A DNA stretch of 64,000 nt, taken from Methylobacterium sp. 10 (lineage in GTDB: Bacteria > Pseudomonadota > Alphaproteobacteria > Rhizobiales > Beijerinckiaceae). The notes under the pieces were generated by a model. That model ran no database searches. It worked only from the letters and a program-made list of their open reading frames with translations, and had not been told where the DNA came from. Each line of letters begins with the position of its first letter. Within the stretch, counting starts at the first letter, position 1. The DNA lies in assembly GCF_000519085.1 (NCBI RefSeq), contig NZ_KI912577.1, positions 4,334,035 through 4,398,034 on the forward strand. The letters run 5' to 3'. Below, piece after piece: positions 48,047 to 56,383 of the stretch. Made by a program: the position numbers and the translations under genes.

Positions 48047-48211
48047 GGCCCGTCTCCGACTCGCGTTGAGAACGAAGACAGAACACGCCAGGAGGATTAA
48101 CGGATCCTTAACGGGGTCGCGAGAAGGCTGTGGACATCCGTGCGACCGCGCGGCGGGTGTCCGCCGAATGCGCCGAAGACGACCAACGGTCGGGATCGGC
48201 GCCGCTCGGAA

Positions 48212-49651
48212 TCAGCTGTGGATCACCTTGCCGTAGGCGTCGAGCACGCTCTCGTGCATCATCTCGCTCAGGGTCGGGTGCGGGAAGACCGTGTGCATCA
48301 GGTCTTCCTCGGTGGTCTCGAGGTTCATGGCGACGACGTAGCCCTGAATCAGCTCGGTGACTTCCGCCCCCACCATGTGGGCGCCCAGCAGCTGGCCGGT
48401 CTTGGCGTCGAACACCGTCTTCACCAGGCCGTCCGGCTCGCCCAGCGCGATGGCCTTGCCGTTGCCGGCGAAGGGGAAGCGGCCGACCTTGACGGAGAAA
48501 CCCTGCTCCTTGGCCTTGGCCTCGGTGAGGCCGACGCTGGCGATCTGCGGCTGGCAATAGGTGCAGCCGGGGATCTTGGCCTTGTCCATGGCGTGGGTGT
48601 GCAGGCCCTTGATCGTCTCCACGCAGAGCACGCCCTCGTGCTCGGCCTTGTGGGCCAGCATCGGCGGTCCGGCGACGTCGCCGATGGCATAGATGCCCGG
48701 CACGTTGGTCCGCCCCAGGCCGTCGGTGACGACGATGCCGCGCTCGATGCCGATGCCGAGCGTCTCGAGACCGAGATTCTCGATGTTGCCGACGACGCCC
48801 ACCGCCGAGATCAGCTTCTCCGCCGTCAGCTGCTGGCTCTTGCCGTCCGTGGTCTCGATGGTGGCGGTGACGGAATCGGCCGCCTTCTCCACCTTCGTCA
48901 CCTTGGCGCCGGTGAGGATCTTGATGCCCTGCTTCTCGAAGCGCTTGCGGGCGAGGCCGGCGATCTCGGCATCCTCCACCGGCAGGATCTGCGGCAGCAG
49001 CTCGATCACCGTCACCTCCGCCCCCATGGTGCGGTAGAACGAGGCGAATTCGATGCCGATGGCGCCCGAGCCCATCACGAGCAGGCTCTTCGGCATCGTC
49101 TCCGGCACCATGGCCTCGTAATAGGTCCAGATCTGTTGTCTGTCCGGCTCGATGCCGGGGATCGCGCGGGGACGGGCGCCGGTCGCGACGATGATGTGCT
49201 TGGCCGAGTAGGAGCCGGCGGCGAGCGCCCCCTTCGGCGCGGGGGCGCGGCTCGTCTCCTTAACGGTGACCTTGCCGGGCTCGTTGCCCTTGGCGGCGGC
49301 CTCGATGGTGGCCTCGCCCCAGATCACGTCGACCTTGTTCTTCTTCAGCAGCATGCCGACGCCGCCGTTGAGCCGGGCCGAGACCCCGCGCGAGCGCTTG
49401 ACGATGGCGGCCGTGTCGAACCCGACCTTCTCGGCCGACAGGCCGTAATCCGAGGCGTGCTGCATGTAATGGTAGATCTCGGCCGAGCGCAGCAGCGCCT
49501 TCGTCGGGATGCAGCCCCAGTTCAGGCAGATACCGCCGAGATGCTCGCGGTCCACCACCGCGGTCTTGAAGCCGAGCTGCGCCGCCCGGATGGCCGCCAC
49601 GTAGCCCCCGGGGCCGGCGCCGATGATGAGGACGTCGTAGGTGTTGGACAT
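48212..49651 (-). CDS. lpdA: Dihydrolipoyl dehydrogenase (E3 of pyruvate dehydrogenase)
   Basis: 479 residues. FAD motif DVLIIGAGPGGYVAAIRAAQLG, redox disulfide GGICLNWGCIPTKALL (C42 and C47), NAD motif LLVMGSGAIGIEFASFYRTMGAEVTVIE and the C-terminal HPTLSEMMHE with the catalytic His/Glu. Reoxidises dihydrolipoamide of the E2 subunit encoded next. Last gene of the pdh cluster on the minus strand, separated from pdhC by the DUF559 gene and its repeats. Confidence 0.97.
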   Translation of the reverse strand: MSNTYDVLIIGAGPGGYVAAIRAAQLGFKTAVVDREHLGGICLNWGCIPTKALLRSAEIYHYMQHASDYGLSAEKVGFDTAAIVKRSRGVSARLNGGVGMLLKKNKVDVIWGEATIEAAAKGNEPGKVTVKETSRAPAPKGALAAGSYSAKHIIVATGARPRAIPGIEPDRQQIWTYYEAMVPETMPKSLLVMGSGAIGIEFASFYRTMGAEVTVIELLPQILPVEDAEIAGLARKRFEKQGIKILTGAKVTKVEKAADSVTATIETTDGKSQQLTAEKLISAVGVVGNIENLGLETLGIGIERGIVVTDGLGRTNVPGIYAIGDVAGPPMLAHKAEHEGVLCVETIKGLHTHAMDKAKIPGCTYCQPQIASVGLTEAKAKEQGFSVKVGRFPFAGNGKAIALGEPDGLVKTVFDAKTGQLLGAHMVGAEVTELIQGYVVAMNLETTEEDLMHTVFPHPTLSEMMHESVLDAYGKVIHS

Positions 49652-49660
49652 GGCGCGCTC

Positions 49661-50110
49661 CTACTGCCCTCCCCCTTGTGGGGAGGGGCCGGGGGTGGGG
49701 GTGGTTCCGCCGGACTGGCGGGCGACTGACGGGGCAGTGACGAGGGCGGCGAAAATCGTGTCGAGGACGCTGTCGATCCGCTGCATCACATCGGCATTGG
49801 TGAATCTGAGGACCTGGAAACCTTGATGTTCGAGAGCGAGCGTGCGGATTTCATCGTAAGCGGCGGTGTGATCGTGGCTATGCTGCCCGCCATCGACCTC
49901 GACGATCAACCGCGCCGACAGGCAGCAGAAATCGGCGACGTAAGGACCCAGGGCGACTTGACGCCGAAAGTGCGAGCCTTCGATCGGCAAGCGATGCCTC
50001 AGGTGCCGCCACAGTCGCCTCTCGGCATCTGTCGATGTCCGGCGCAGGATCGTCGCATGGATTGCGGCGCGCGGAGATGCCGAGTGCCGAGGCGGTTCTT
50101 TCCATGGCAT
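49661..50110 (-). CDS. DUF559 (Vsr-like, PD-(D/E)XK type) endonuclease-domain protein
   Basis: 149 residues from ATG 50110. The DUF559 core is seen: ILRRTSTDAERRLWRHLRHR near residues 25-45, then FRRQVALGPYVADFCCLSARLIVEVDGGQHSHD with the acidic D/E-V-D catalytic cluster and the final DEIRTLALEHQGFQVLRFTNADVM. The C-terminal tail TPTPGPSPQGGGQ is encoded by one copy of a local repeat (49667-49711), and another copy (50150-50196) sits just upstream of its start. Function in vivo is not known; similar genes are common next to such repeats in alphaproteobacteria. Confidence 0.85.
   Translation of the reverse strand: MPWKEPPRHSASPRAAIHATILRRTSTDAERRLWRHLRHRLPIEGSHFRRQVALGPYVADFCCLSARLIVEVDGGQHSHDHTAAYDEIRTLALEHQGFQVLRFTNADVMQRIDSVLDTIFAALVTAPSVARQSGGTTPTPGPSPQGGGQ
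49667..49711. repeat. REP-like repeat, copy A
   Basis: Contains CTCCCCCTTGTGGGGAGGGG followed by GGGTGGGGGTGGTTCCGCC. The first half is a hairpin (CTCCCC-N-GGGGAG). It overlaps the 3' end of the DUF559 gene. Five copies of the element lie within 2.6 kb. Confidence 0.8.
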
Positions 50111-50149
50111 CGGCTGTCGCCTCCCGTGAACCCCACCAAGCTCGCGCAC

Positions 50150-50260
50150 CTCCCTCCCCCTTGTGGGGAGGGATCGAGGGTGGGGGTGGTTCCGCCTGCC
50201 GCAGCGGAGGGTCACCCAGCCACCCCCACCTCCAACTCCTCCCCACAAGGGGGAGGAGGG
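50150..50260. repeat. REP-like repeats, copies B and C as an inverted pair
   Basis: Copy B (about 50150-50196) reads CTCCCTCCCCCTTGTGGGGA plus GGTGGGGGTGGTTCCGCC; copy C (about 50219-50259) is the same element inverted (CCACCCCCACCTCC...CTCCCCACAAGGGGGAGGAG). Together they can form a long cruciform or mRNA stem between pdhC and the DUF559 gene. Confidence 0.8.
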
Positions 50261-50282
50261 CCGGTTCAGCCTTCCACAACGA

Positions 50283-51722
50283 TCACACCAGCATCCCCAT
50301 CGGATGCTCGATCAGGCTCTTGAAGGCCGAGATCAGTTCGGCGCCGAGCGCCCCGTCGAGGACGCGGTGGTCGCAGGAGAGGGTGGCGGTCATCACCTGG
50401 ACCACCGCCGGGGCGCCGTCCTTCACCACCACGCGCTTCTCCCCGGCACCCACCGCCAGGATCGAGGATTGCGGCGGGTTGATCACCGCCGTGAAGTGCT
50501 TGATGCCGAACATGCCGAGGTTCGACACCGAGGTGACGCCGCCCTGGTACTCTTCCGGCTTCAGCTTCTTGGCCCGGGCCCGGCCGGCGAAATCCTTCAT
50601 CTCGTTGGAGATGGTGGACAGCGTCTTCTGGTCGGCCTTGCGGATCACGGGCGTGAACAACCCGCCGTCGATGGCGACGGCCACGCCGACCTCGGCATTG
50701 TTGAAGCGCAGGATCCGGTCCTCGGCCCAGACCGCGTTGGCGGCGGGAACCCGCATCAGGGCGAGGCCCATGGCCTTGATGACGAAGTCGTTCACCGAGA
50801 GCTTGAACAGCGGCTTGCCGTCCTTGGTGGTGCCGGCGCTCTTGTTGAGCTGCTCGCGCAGGGCCATCAGCGCGTCGAGCTCGCAATCGACGGTGAGGTA
50901 GAAGTGGGGGGCCACCTGCATCGCCTCGGTGAGGCGCTTGGCGATGGTCTTGCGCATGCCGTCGAGGGGAACCTCCTCGAACGTGCCCTTCTGGTAGAAG
51001 CCGCGCACCTGATCGGTGGTGAGCCCCTGGGCGGCGGCCTTCGGTGCGGGTGCTGCGGGAGCCGGAGCGGCCGCCGGCGCCGCGGCGGGGGCCGCCGTCT
51101 TCGGAGCGCCGGCCTTGGCCGAGCCGCCGGCGATGGCCGCGCGCACGTCGCGCTCGATCACGCGGCCATGCGGACCGGAGCCAGAGACGGCGGAGAGGTC
51201 GATGCCTTCGAGCTTGGCGATGCGGCGCGCCAGGGGCGAGGCGACGATGCGGCCGCCCTGCCCGGCCTGCGGCGCGGCGGCACCATCCGGCTTGGCTCCG
51301 TCCGGCGCCGCGTCGACGCGCGCGTAGGATTTATGGCCGTCGCCGGGGGTGGTGTTCAGCGCCGGCGTGTCGCTCTTCGGAGCGTCGGTCTTGGGAGCGT
51401 CGGTCTTGGGAGCGTCGGCTTTCGGGGCCTCCGCCTTCGCGCCGCCATCGCCCGCGGCCCCGACGGTCTTCGGGTCCTCGCCCTCGGAGGCGATGATGGC
51501 GATGAGATCGTTCACCGGAACGTCGGCAGTGCCCTCGGCCACGATGATCCTGGCCAGGATGCCCTCGTCGATGGCCTCGACCTCCATCGTCGCCTTGTCG
51601 GTCTCGATCTCGGCGAGGACATCGCCGGATTTGACCGCGTCGCCCTCCTTCTTCAGCCATTTGGCGAGGTTGCCCTTCTCCATCGTCGGCGACAGGGCGG
51701 GCATCAGGACGTTGATGGGCAT
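50283..51722 (-). CDS. pdhC: Dihydrolipoamide acetyltransferase (E2 of pyruvate dehydrogenase)
   Basis: 479 residues. Lipoyl domain at the N-terminus with lipoylated K43 in ETDKATMEV, an Ala/Pro/Lys-rich linker containing repeated DAPKT units, the E3/E1-binding domain (SPLARRIAKLEGIDLSAVSG), a second Ala/Pro linker, and the catalytic domain ending in SCDHRVLDGALGAE, whose His and Asp are catalytic. Transfers acetyl groups to CoA. Located between the DUF5076 gene and the DUF559 gene. Confidence 0.97.
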   Translation of the reverse strand: MPINVLMPALSPTMEKGNLAKWLKKEGDAVKSGDVLAEIETDKATMEVEAIDEGILARIIVAEGTADVPVNDLIAIIASEGEDPKTVGAAGDGGAKAEAPKADAPKTDAPKTDAPKSDTPALNTTPGDGHKSYARVDAAPDGAKPDGAAAPQAGQGGRIVASPLARRIAKLEGIDLSAVSGSGPHGRVIERDVRAAIAGGSAKAGAPKTAAPAAAPAAAPAPAAPAPKAAAQGLTTDQVRGFYQKGTFEEVPLDGMRKTIAKRLTEAMQVAPHFYLTVDCELDALMALREQLNKSAGTTKDGKPLFKLSVNDFVIKAMGLALMRVPAANAVWAEDRILRFNNAEVGVAVAIDGGLFTPVIRKADQKTLSTISNEMKDFAGRARAKKLKPEEYQGGVTSVSNLGMFGIKHFTAVINPPQSSILAVGAGEKRVVVKDGAPAVVQVMTATLSCDHRVLDGALGAELISAFKSLIEHPMGMLV

Positions 51723-51766
51723 CGTTGTGAATCCTGATCGTCAGCGAAGGGGCGTGGGCGGGGCGG

Positions 51767-52057
51767 TCAGTTCAGGGTGCCGCCGGGCGGCATGTCCGGG
51801 TCGAAGCTCTCGGAGTCGAGGCCGGCGCGGATGCGCTCGAACGCCTCCTCCTCCGACATCTCGGTCTCCAGCGCGTAGACCCGCGCGGCCTGGCGGGCGA
51901 GATCGATGAGAAGGCGGCCCCAGGTATAGGGATCGTCGAAGGAGCGGCGCAGGGCCACGCTCACCGCGCCGTCCACGACGCTGGCGCGCACGACCTCGAT
52001 GCCGCCATTGTTGAGGGCGTCGGGGGGAGCGGAGAGTTCCTGGAACTTGTCGGTCAT
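51767..52057 (-). CDS. DUF5076 protein of the pyruvate dehydrogenase operon
   Basis: 96 residues: PPDALNNGGIEVVRASVVDGAVSVALRRSFDDPYTWGRLLIDLARQAARVY, then a Glu-rich helix ending in PDMPPGGTLN. I recall DUF5076 proteins in just this place, between pdhB and pdhC, in other Hyphomicrobiales; function unknown. It lies 44 bp before pdhC and should be co-transcribed. The inverted repeat pair D/E lies directly upstream of it. Confidence 0.85.
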   Translation of the reverse strand: MTDKFQELSAPPDALNNGGIEVVRASVVDGAVSVALRRSFDDPYTWGRLLIDLARQAARVYALETEMSEEEAFERIRAGLDSESFDPDMPPGGTLN

Positions 52058-52071
52058 GGTGCTGCTCTACT

Positions 52072-52183
52072 CTCCTCCCCCTTGTGGGGAGGAGTTGGAG
52101 GTGGGGGTGGTCGGTTGACCCTCGACGCGCGGAGGCTGGCGGAGCCACCCCCACCCTCGATCCCTCCCCACAAGGGGAAGGGA
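52072..52183. repeat. REP-like repeats, copies D and E as an inverted pair
   Basis: Copy D (about 52072-52111) and inverted copy E (about 52144-52183) flank roughly 32 bp, making a second potential cruciform between pdhB and the DUF5076 gene. Each unit has the same CCCC-TTGT-GGGG core and GGTGGGGGTGG tail as copies A-C. Confidence 0.8.
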
Positions 52184-52199
52184 AGTGGGCGGCGCCGGC

Positions 52200-53645
52200 T
52201 CACCGATAGCAGACGGCCTTCACCGCCTGGATCACCTCGGCGACGTTGGGCAAGGCGAGCTTCTCGAGATTGGCGGCGTAGGGCATCGGCACGTCCTTGC
52301 CGGTGACCCGCAGGACGGGGGCGTCGAGGAAGTCGAAGGCGTCGGCCATCAGGCGGGCGATGATCTCGGCGCCGATGCCCGATTGCGGGAAGCCCTCCTC
52401 CACCGTGACGCAGCGGCCGGTCTTCTTCACCGATTCCACGATCGTGTCGGTATCCATCGGACGCAGCGTGCGCAGGTCGATGACCTCGGCCTCGATCCCC
52501 TCCTCGGCCAGCGCCTGCGCCGCCTTCAGCGCGTAGGTCATGCCGATGGAGAAGGAGACGATGGTCACGTCCTTGCCGGTGCGGTGGATGCGCGCCTTGC
52601 CGATGGGGAGCACGAAATCGTCGAGCTTCGGCACCGGGAAGGTCTGGCCGTAGAGGATCTCGTTCTCGAGGAAGATCACCGGGTTCGGGTCGCGGATCGC
52701 GGCCTTCAGCAGTCCCTTGGCGTCGGAGGCCGTATAGGGGGCGATGACCTTGAGGCCGGGGACGTTGGAGTACCAGGCGGAGTAATCGTGGCTGTGCTGG
52801 GCGCCGACGCGGGCGGCGGCACCGTTGGGGCCGCGGAACACGATGGGACAGCCGAGTTGTCCGCCGGACATGTAGAGGGTCTTGGCCGCTGAGTTGATGA
52901 TGTGGTCGATCGCCTGCATGGCGAAGTTGAAGGTCATGAATTCGACGATGGGGCGCAGGCCGGTGAAGGCGGCGCCGGCCGCGATGCCGGCGAAGCCGTG
53001 CTCGGTGATCGGCGTATCGACCACGCGGCGAGCGCCGAACTCCTGCAGCAGGCCCTGGGTCACCTTGTAGGCGCCCTGGTACTCGGCGACTTCCTCGCCC
53101 ATCACGAAGACGGAATCCTCGCGGCGCATCTCCTCGGCCATGGCGTCGCGGAGCGACTCGCGCACGGTCATAGTCACCATCTCGGTGCCGGCCGGGAACT
53201 CTTCCATCACCGGCGCGGGCGCCTTGTTGGTGATGACGGCCGGAGCCGCCGGAGCGTTCGCCTTGTCGTCGCCCGACTTCGCCGTGGCGGCCGGCGCCGA
53301 GGCCTGGCCCTCGGCCTGCATCGTCGGCGTGGGGGCAGATTGCGCCGGGGCCGAAGCGTCCGGCTTCGAACCTCCGCCCGCCGCCGCCGCGGCCACGTCC
53401 TCGCCCTCACCGGCGATGATGGCGATCGGCGTGTTGACCTTCACGCCCTCGGTGCCCTCCTCGATGAGGATCTTGGCGAGGATGCCCTCGTCGATGGCCT
53501 CGACCTCCATCGTCGCCTTGTCGGTCTCGATCTCGGCGAGGACATCGCCGGATTTGACCGCGTCGCCCTCCTTCTTGAGCCACTTGGCGAGCTTGCCTTC
53601 CTCCATCGTCGGAGACAGCGCGGGCATGAGGATGTCGGTCGCCAT
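52200..53645 (-). CDS. pdhB: Pyruvate dehydrogenase E1 beta subunit with N-terminal lipoyl domain
   Basis: 481 residues from ATG 53645. Residues 1-80 are a lipoyl domain with K43 in ETDKATMEV, joined by an Ala/Pro linker (about 85-150) to the transketolase-like E1 beta domain (TVRESLRDAMAEEMRREDSVFVMGEEVAEYQGAYKVTQGL, PITEHGFAGIAAGAAFTGLRP, and the C-terminal LRVTGKDVPMPYAANLEKL). Lipoyl-E1-beta fusion is known from alphaproteobacteria. Its lipoyl domain shares a 98-bp identical DNA block with pdhC. Confidence 0.97.
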   Translation of the reverse strand: MATDILMPALSPTMEEGKLAKWLKKEGDAVKSGDVLAEIETDKATMEVEAIDEGILAKILIEEGTEGVKVNTPIAIIAGEGEDVAAAAAGGGSKPDASAPAQSAPTPTMQAEGQASAPAATAKSGDDKANAPAAPAVITNKAPAPVMEEFPAGTEMVTMTVRESLRDAMAEEMRREDSVFVMGEEVAEYQGAYKVTQGLLQEFGARRVVDTPITEHGFAGIAAGAAFTGLRPIVEFMTFNFAMQAIDHIINSAAKTLYMSGGQLGCPIVFRGPNGAAARVGAQHSHDYSAWYSNVPGLKVIAPYTASDAKGLLKAAIRDPNPVIFLENEILYGQTFPVPKLDDFVLPIGKARIHRTGKDVTIVSFSIGMTYALKAAQALAEEGIEAEVIDLRTLRPMDTDTIVESVKKTGRCVTVEEGFPQSGIGAEIIARLMADAFDFLDAPVLRVTGKDVPMPYAANLEKLALPNVAEVIQAVKAVCYR

Positions 53646-53723
53646 GAGGTTTCTGATCCGTAGGTTGGCGGGCGGCCTTCTGGAGAGGAAGCGGCGGCTT
53701 CCCGGTCCCTCGCTGCGGCTCTC

Positions 53724-53744
53724 CCCGTGCCGCCATGGCACGGG
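53724..53744. other. Hairpin in the pdhA-pdhB intergenic region
   Basis: CCCGTGCC-gccat-GGCACGGG is a perfect 8-bp stem with a 5-nt loop, about 80 bp upstream of pdhB and 40 bp after pdhA. It has no U-tract; it could be an mRNA processing or partial attenuation site that adjusts subunit ratios. Confidence 0.4.
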
Positions 53745-53781
53745 AGATGTCCCGGTGGAGGGGAGCGTCGCGAGGTCGGCT

Positions 53782-54867
53782 TTAAGCGCGGGCTTCCAGC
53801 AGGATGTCGGTCCAGAGTTCGGACGGATCCGGCTCGGCATCGTGCGTGGCGAACTCGGCCGCGTCGTTGACGGTCTCGCGGACCTTGGCGTCGGTGGCCT
53901 TGAGGTCGGCTTCCGGAACCCCGTGCATCTCGATCAGGCGCTTGCGCACCATCTCGATCGGGTCGTGCTCGTCGCGCATCTTGGAGACTTCGTCCTTGGT
54001 CCGGTATTTCGCCGGATCGGACATCGAGTGGCCGCGATAGCGGTAGGTCTGCATCTCGAGGATGTAGGGGCCCTGGCCGGAGCGGGCATGCTCCACCGCG
54101 CGGCTCGCCGCCTCGCGGACGGTGCGGACGTCCATGCCGTCCACCTGCTCGCCGGGGATGCCGAAGGAGATGCCGCGCTTCGAGAAGTCGGTCTGCGCCG
54201 AGGCGCGGGCCACCGACGTGCCCATGGCGTAGCGGTTGTTCTCGATCACGTAGACCACGGGCAGCTTCCACAGCTGGGCCATGTTGAAGCTCTCGTAGAC
54301 CTGGCCCTGGTTGGCCGCGCCGTCGCCCATATAGGTCAGGCTGACGTTGCCGTTCTTCTTGTAGGCGTCGGCGAAGGCCAGGCCGGTCCCGAGGGAAACC
54401 TGCGCGCCGACGATGCCGTGGCCGCCGAAGAACTGCTTCTCCTTGGAGAACATGTGCATCGAGCCGCCCTTGCCGCGGGAATATCCGCCGCGCCGGCCGG
54501 TCAGCTCGGCCATCACGCCCTTCGGGTCCATGCCGCAGGCGAGCATGTGGCCGTGGTCGCGGTATCCGGTGATGGTCTGGTCACCCTCGACCGAGGCCAT
54601 CTGCATGCCGATGACGACCGCTTCCTGGCCGATATAGAGATGGCAGAATCCGCCGATCAGGCCCATGCCGTAGAGCTGGCCCGCCTTCTCCTCGAAACGC
54701 CGGATCAGCAGCATCTCGTGATAGGCATGGAGGTCTTCCTCCCGTGTGAACTGGGGCGTGTTCGGTGCGGGAGCATGCGTCGGGGCGTCACCGCCCCCCG
54801 TCCCCAACTGAGCCGAACCCTTGGCCGAATCGGCTTTCGCCTGACCCGCTTCGTTGGCGGCATCCAT
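53782..54867 (-). CDS. pdhA: Pyruvate dehydrogenase E1 alpha subunit
   Basis: 361 residues. ThDP-dependent decarboxylase subunit. The thiamine-diphosphate motif GDGAANQGQVYESFNMAQLW is followed by VVYVIENNRYAMGTS; RKGGSMHMF-like SRGKGGSMHMFS and the phospho-loop-like YRYRGHSMSDPAKYRTKDE are also present. The first 40 residues are an Ala/Gly-rich extension. First gene of the pdh operon on the minus strand, about 130 bp downstream of the ftsB-like gene. Confidence 0.97.
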   Translation of the reverse strand: MDAANEAGQAKADSAKGSAQLGTGGGDAPTHAPAPNTPQFTREEDLHAYHEMLLIRRFEEKAGQLYGMGLIGGFCHLYIGQEAVVIGMQMASVEGDQTITGYRDHGHMLACGMDPKGVMAELTGRRGGYSRGKGGSMHMFSKEKQFFGGHGIVGAQVSLGTGLAFADAYKKNGNVSLTYMGDGAANQGQVYESFNMAQLWKLPVVYVIENNRYAMGTSVARASAQTDFSKRGISFGIPGEQVDGMDVRTVREAASRAVEHARSGQGPYILEMQTYRYRGHSMSDPAKYRTKDEVSKMRDEHDPIEMVRKRLIEMHGVPEADLKATDAKVRETVNDAAEFATHDAEPDPSELWTDILLEARA

Positions 54868-55000
54868 CGGCTTTCCTCCCGTGAACGGCTATTCTGAACC
54901 GTTTCTAGGACAGGGTTTTCAGGAAAGCGAGGCCGTCCCGTCGACAGATCGATCGAGTTGTCAGGTAGAATGCTGCGGGAAAAACGCGATCGGGGCACGA

Positions 55001-55312
55001 TCAGGGATTGATGATGACGACATCGTTCGCGTGGACGCGGCCGAGGACGATGCGGGCGCGTTCCTCCAACAGATCCCGGTCGATCTGCTCGCTGCGCAGA
55101 AGCGCCACCCGGTGCTCCCAGATCGCCCGGTCGGCCTTGGCGGCCGTGAGCTCCTGCTTCAGGCCGTAGGCCTGGATCTTGAGCGCGCGCTTGGCCTCCA
55201 GGCCGCGATTGCCGCTCTCGGCCTGATGCACGAAATAGCCGACCACGAGCGCGGACACGGCGTAAAGGCCGAGCGGCATGAGAACGGAACGGACGCGACG
55301 ACGGACCACCAT
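55001..55312 (-). CDS. FtsB/DivIC-type septum formation initiator
   Basis: 103 residues. A cytoplasmic basic N-terminus (MVVRRRVR), one membrane helix (LGLYAVSALVVGYFVHQ) and a periplasmic coiled coil (AYGLKQELTAAKADRAIWEHRVALLRSEQIDRDLLEERAR) ending in VLGRVHANDVVIINP. This is the FtsB architecture of the divisome FtsQLB complex. Its position just upstream of pdhA is the usual one in Hyphomicrobiales. Confidence 0.9.
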   Translation of the reverse strand: MVVRRRVRSVLMPLGLYAVSALVVGYFVHQAESGNRGLEAKRALKIQAYGLKQELTAAKADRAIWEHRVALLRSEQIDRDLLEERARIVLGRVHANDVVIINP

Positions 55313-55381
55313 GTCCGGACCATCGCGCTACAGGGTTAAGGATGTGTTGCCGATGCCGCTCACTTTCTCCATTCCCGCCCG

Positions 55382-56317
55382 ATGATGCGTTTCGACCTCG
55401 TCGACCTCGGTCTGTTCCGCCACGTGGCCGAGGCGGGGTCCATCACGCACGGGGCGGCCCGGGCCAATCTCGCCCTCGCCGCCGCGTCGAGCCGGATCCG
55501 GGCGATGGAGGTCTCCCTCGGGGCGGCCCTCCTCAGCCGGAGCCGCCAGGGCGTCGTCCTGACGCCGGCCGGGCGTGCTCTCCTCGCCCATGCCCGTAGC
55601 ATGCTGGAGAGCGTCGACCGGATGCAGGGGGATCTGGCCGCCTATGCCGGCGGCGCGATCGGCCAGATCAAGGTGCTGTCGAACACCCACGCGCTCACCG
55701 AATTCCTGCCGGAAGCCCTGAGCGCCTACCTCGCCCTCCATACCGGCGTCAGCGTCGATATCGTCGAGCGGACCTCGGACGAGATCGTCGGTCTCGTGGC
55801 GGAAGGGGGCGCCGATCTCGGCATCGTCTCCGGCACGGTGGATACGGGCACCCTGGAGACCCACCCGTTCCGCCAGGACAGGTTCGTGGCGGTGCTGCCC
55901 TCCGGCCATCCCCTGGGAGCGCGGGAGAGCGTACCCTTCGCCGAGGTCCTGGATTACGATCTCGTCGGCCTCGACAGGGCGAGCGCCATCACCCGCTTCC
56001 TCGCCGACAAGGCCATGCGCACCGGGCGGCCGTTCATGCGGCTGCGTGTCCAGCTGCGCGGCTTCGATGCCGTGTGCCGACTGGTGGAATGCGGCGTCGG
56101 GCTCGGGATCGTCCCCGAGACGACCGCCCGGCGCGCCGCGCGCTCCATGGGCCTCGACATCGTCCCGCTCCTCGATCCTTGGGCGGCGCGCGACCTCACC
56201 ATCTGTCTGCGCTCCCTCGACGCGCTGCCGGTTTTCGCACGGGAGTTCGTCGCCCATCTGCGCGAGGGCGCGAGCCGGCCCGGTTTAGGGCTCCCCTCCG
56301 GCGCCCGCCTTGGCTAA
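55382..56317 (+). CDS. LysR-family transcriptional regulator
   Basis: 311 residues. N-terminal winged HTH (LVDLGLFRHVAEAGSITHGAARANLALAAASSRIRAMEVSLGAALLSRSRQGVVLTPAGRALL is the standard LysR layout), then a LysR substrate-binding domain (IGQIKVLSNTHALTEFLPEAL...). Divergent from the ftsB-like gene with a 69-bp spacer. No adjacent metabolic gene makes its target clear. Confidence 0.92.
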   Translation: MMRFDLVDLGLFRHVAEAGSITHGAARANLALAAASSRIRAMEVSLGAALLSRSRQGVVLTPAGRALLAHARSMLESVDRMQGDLAAYAGGAIGQIKVLSNTHALTEFLPEALSAYLALHTGVSVDIVERTSDEIVGLVAEGGADLGIVSGTVDTGTLETHPFRQDRFVAVLPSGHPLGARESVPFAEVLDYDLVGLDRASAITRFLADKAMRTGRPFMRLRVQLRGFDAVCRLVECGVGLGIVPETTARRAARSMGLDIVPLLDPWAARDLTICLRSLDALPVFAREFVAHLREGASRPGLGLPSGARLG

Positions 56318-56383
56318 ACACGGGCTCGGGGCACCGGATGGTCCGTGTCCGTCACACCGGTGAAGCAAGGGTTGCCCGGCACC

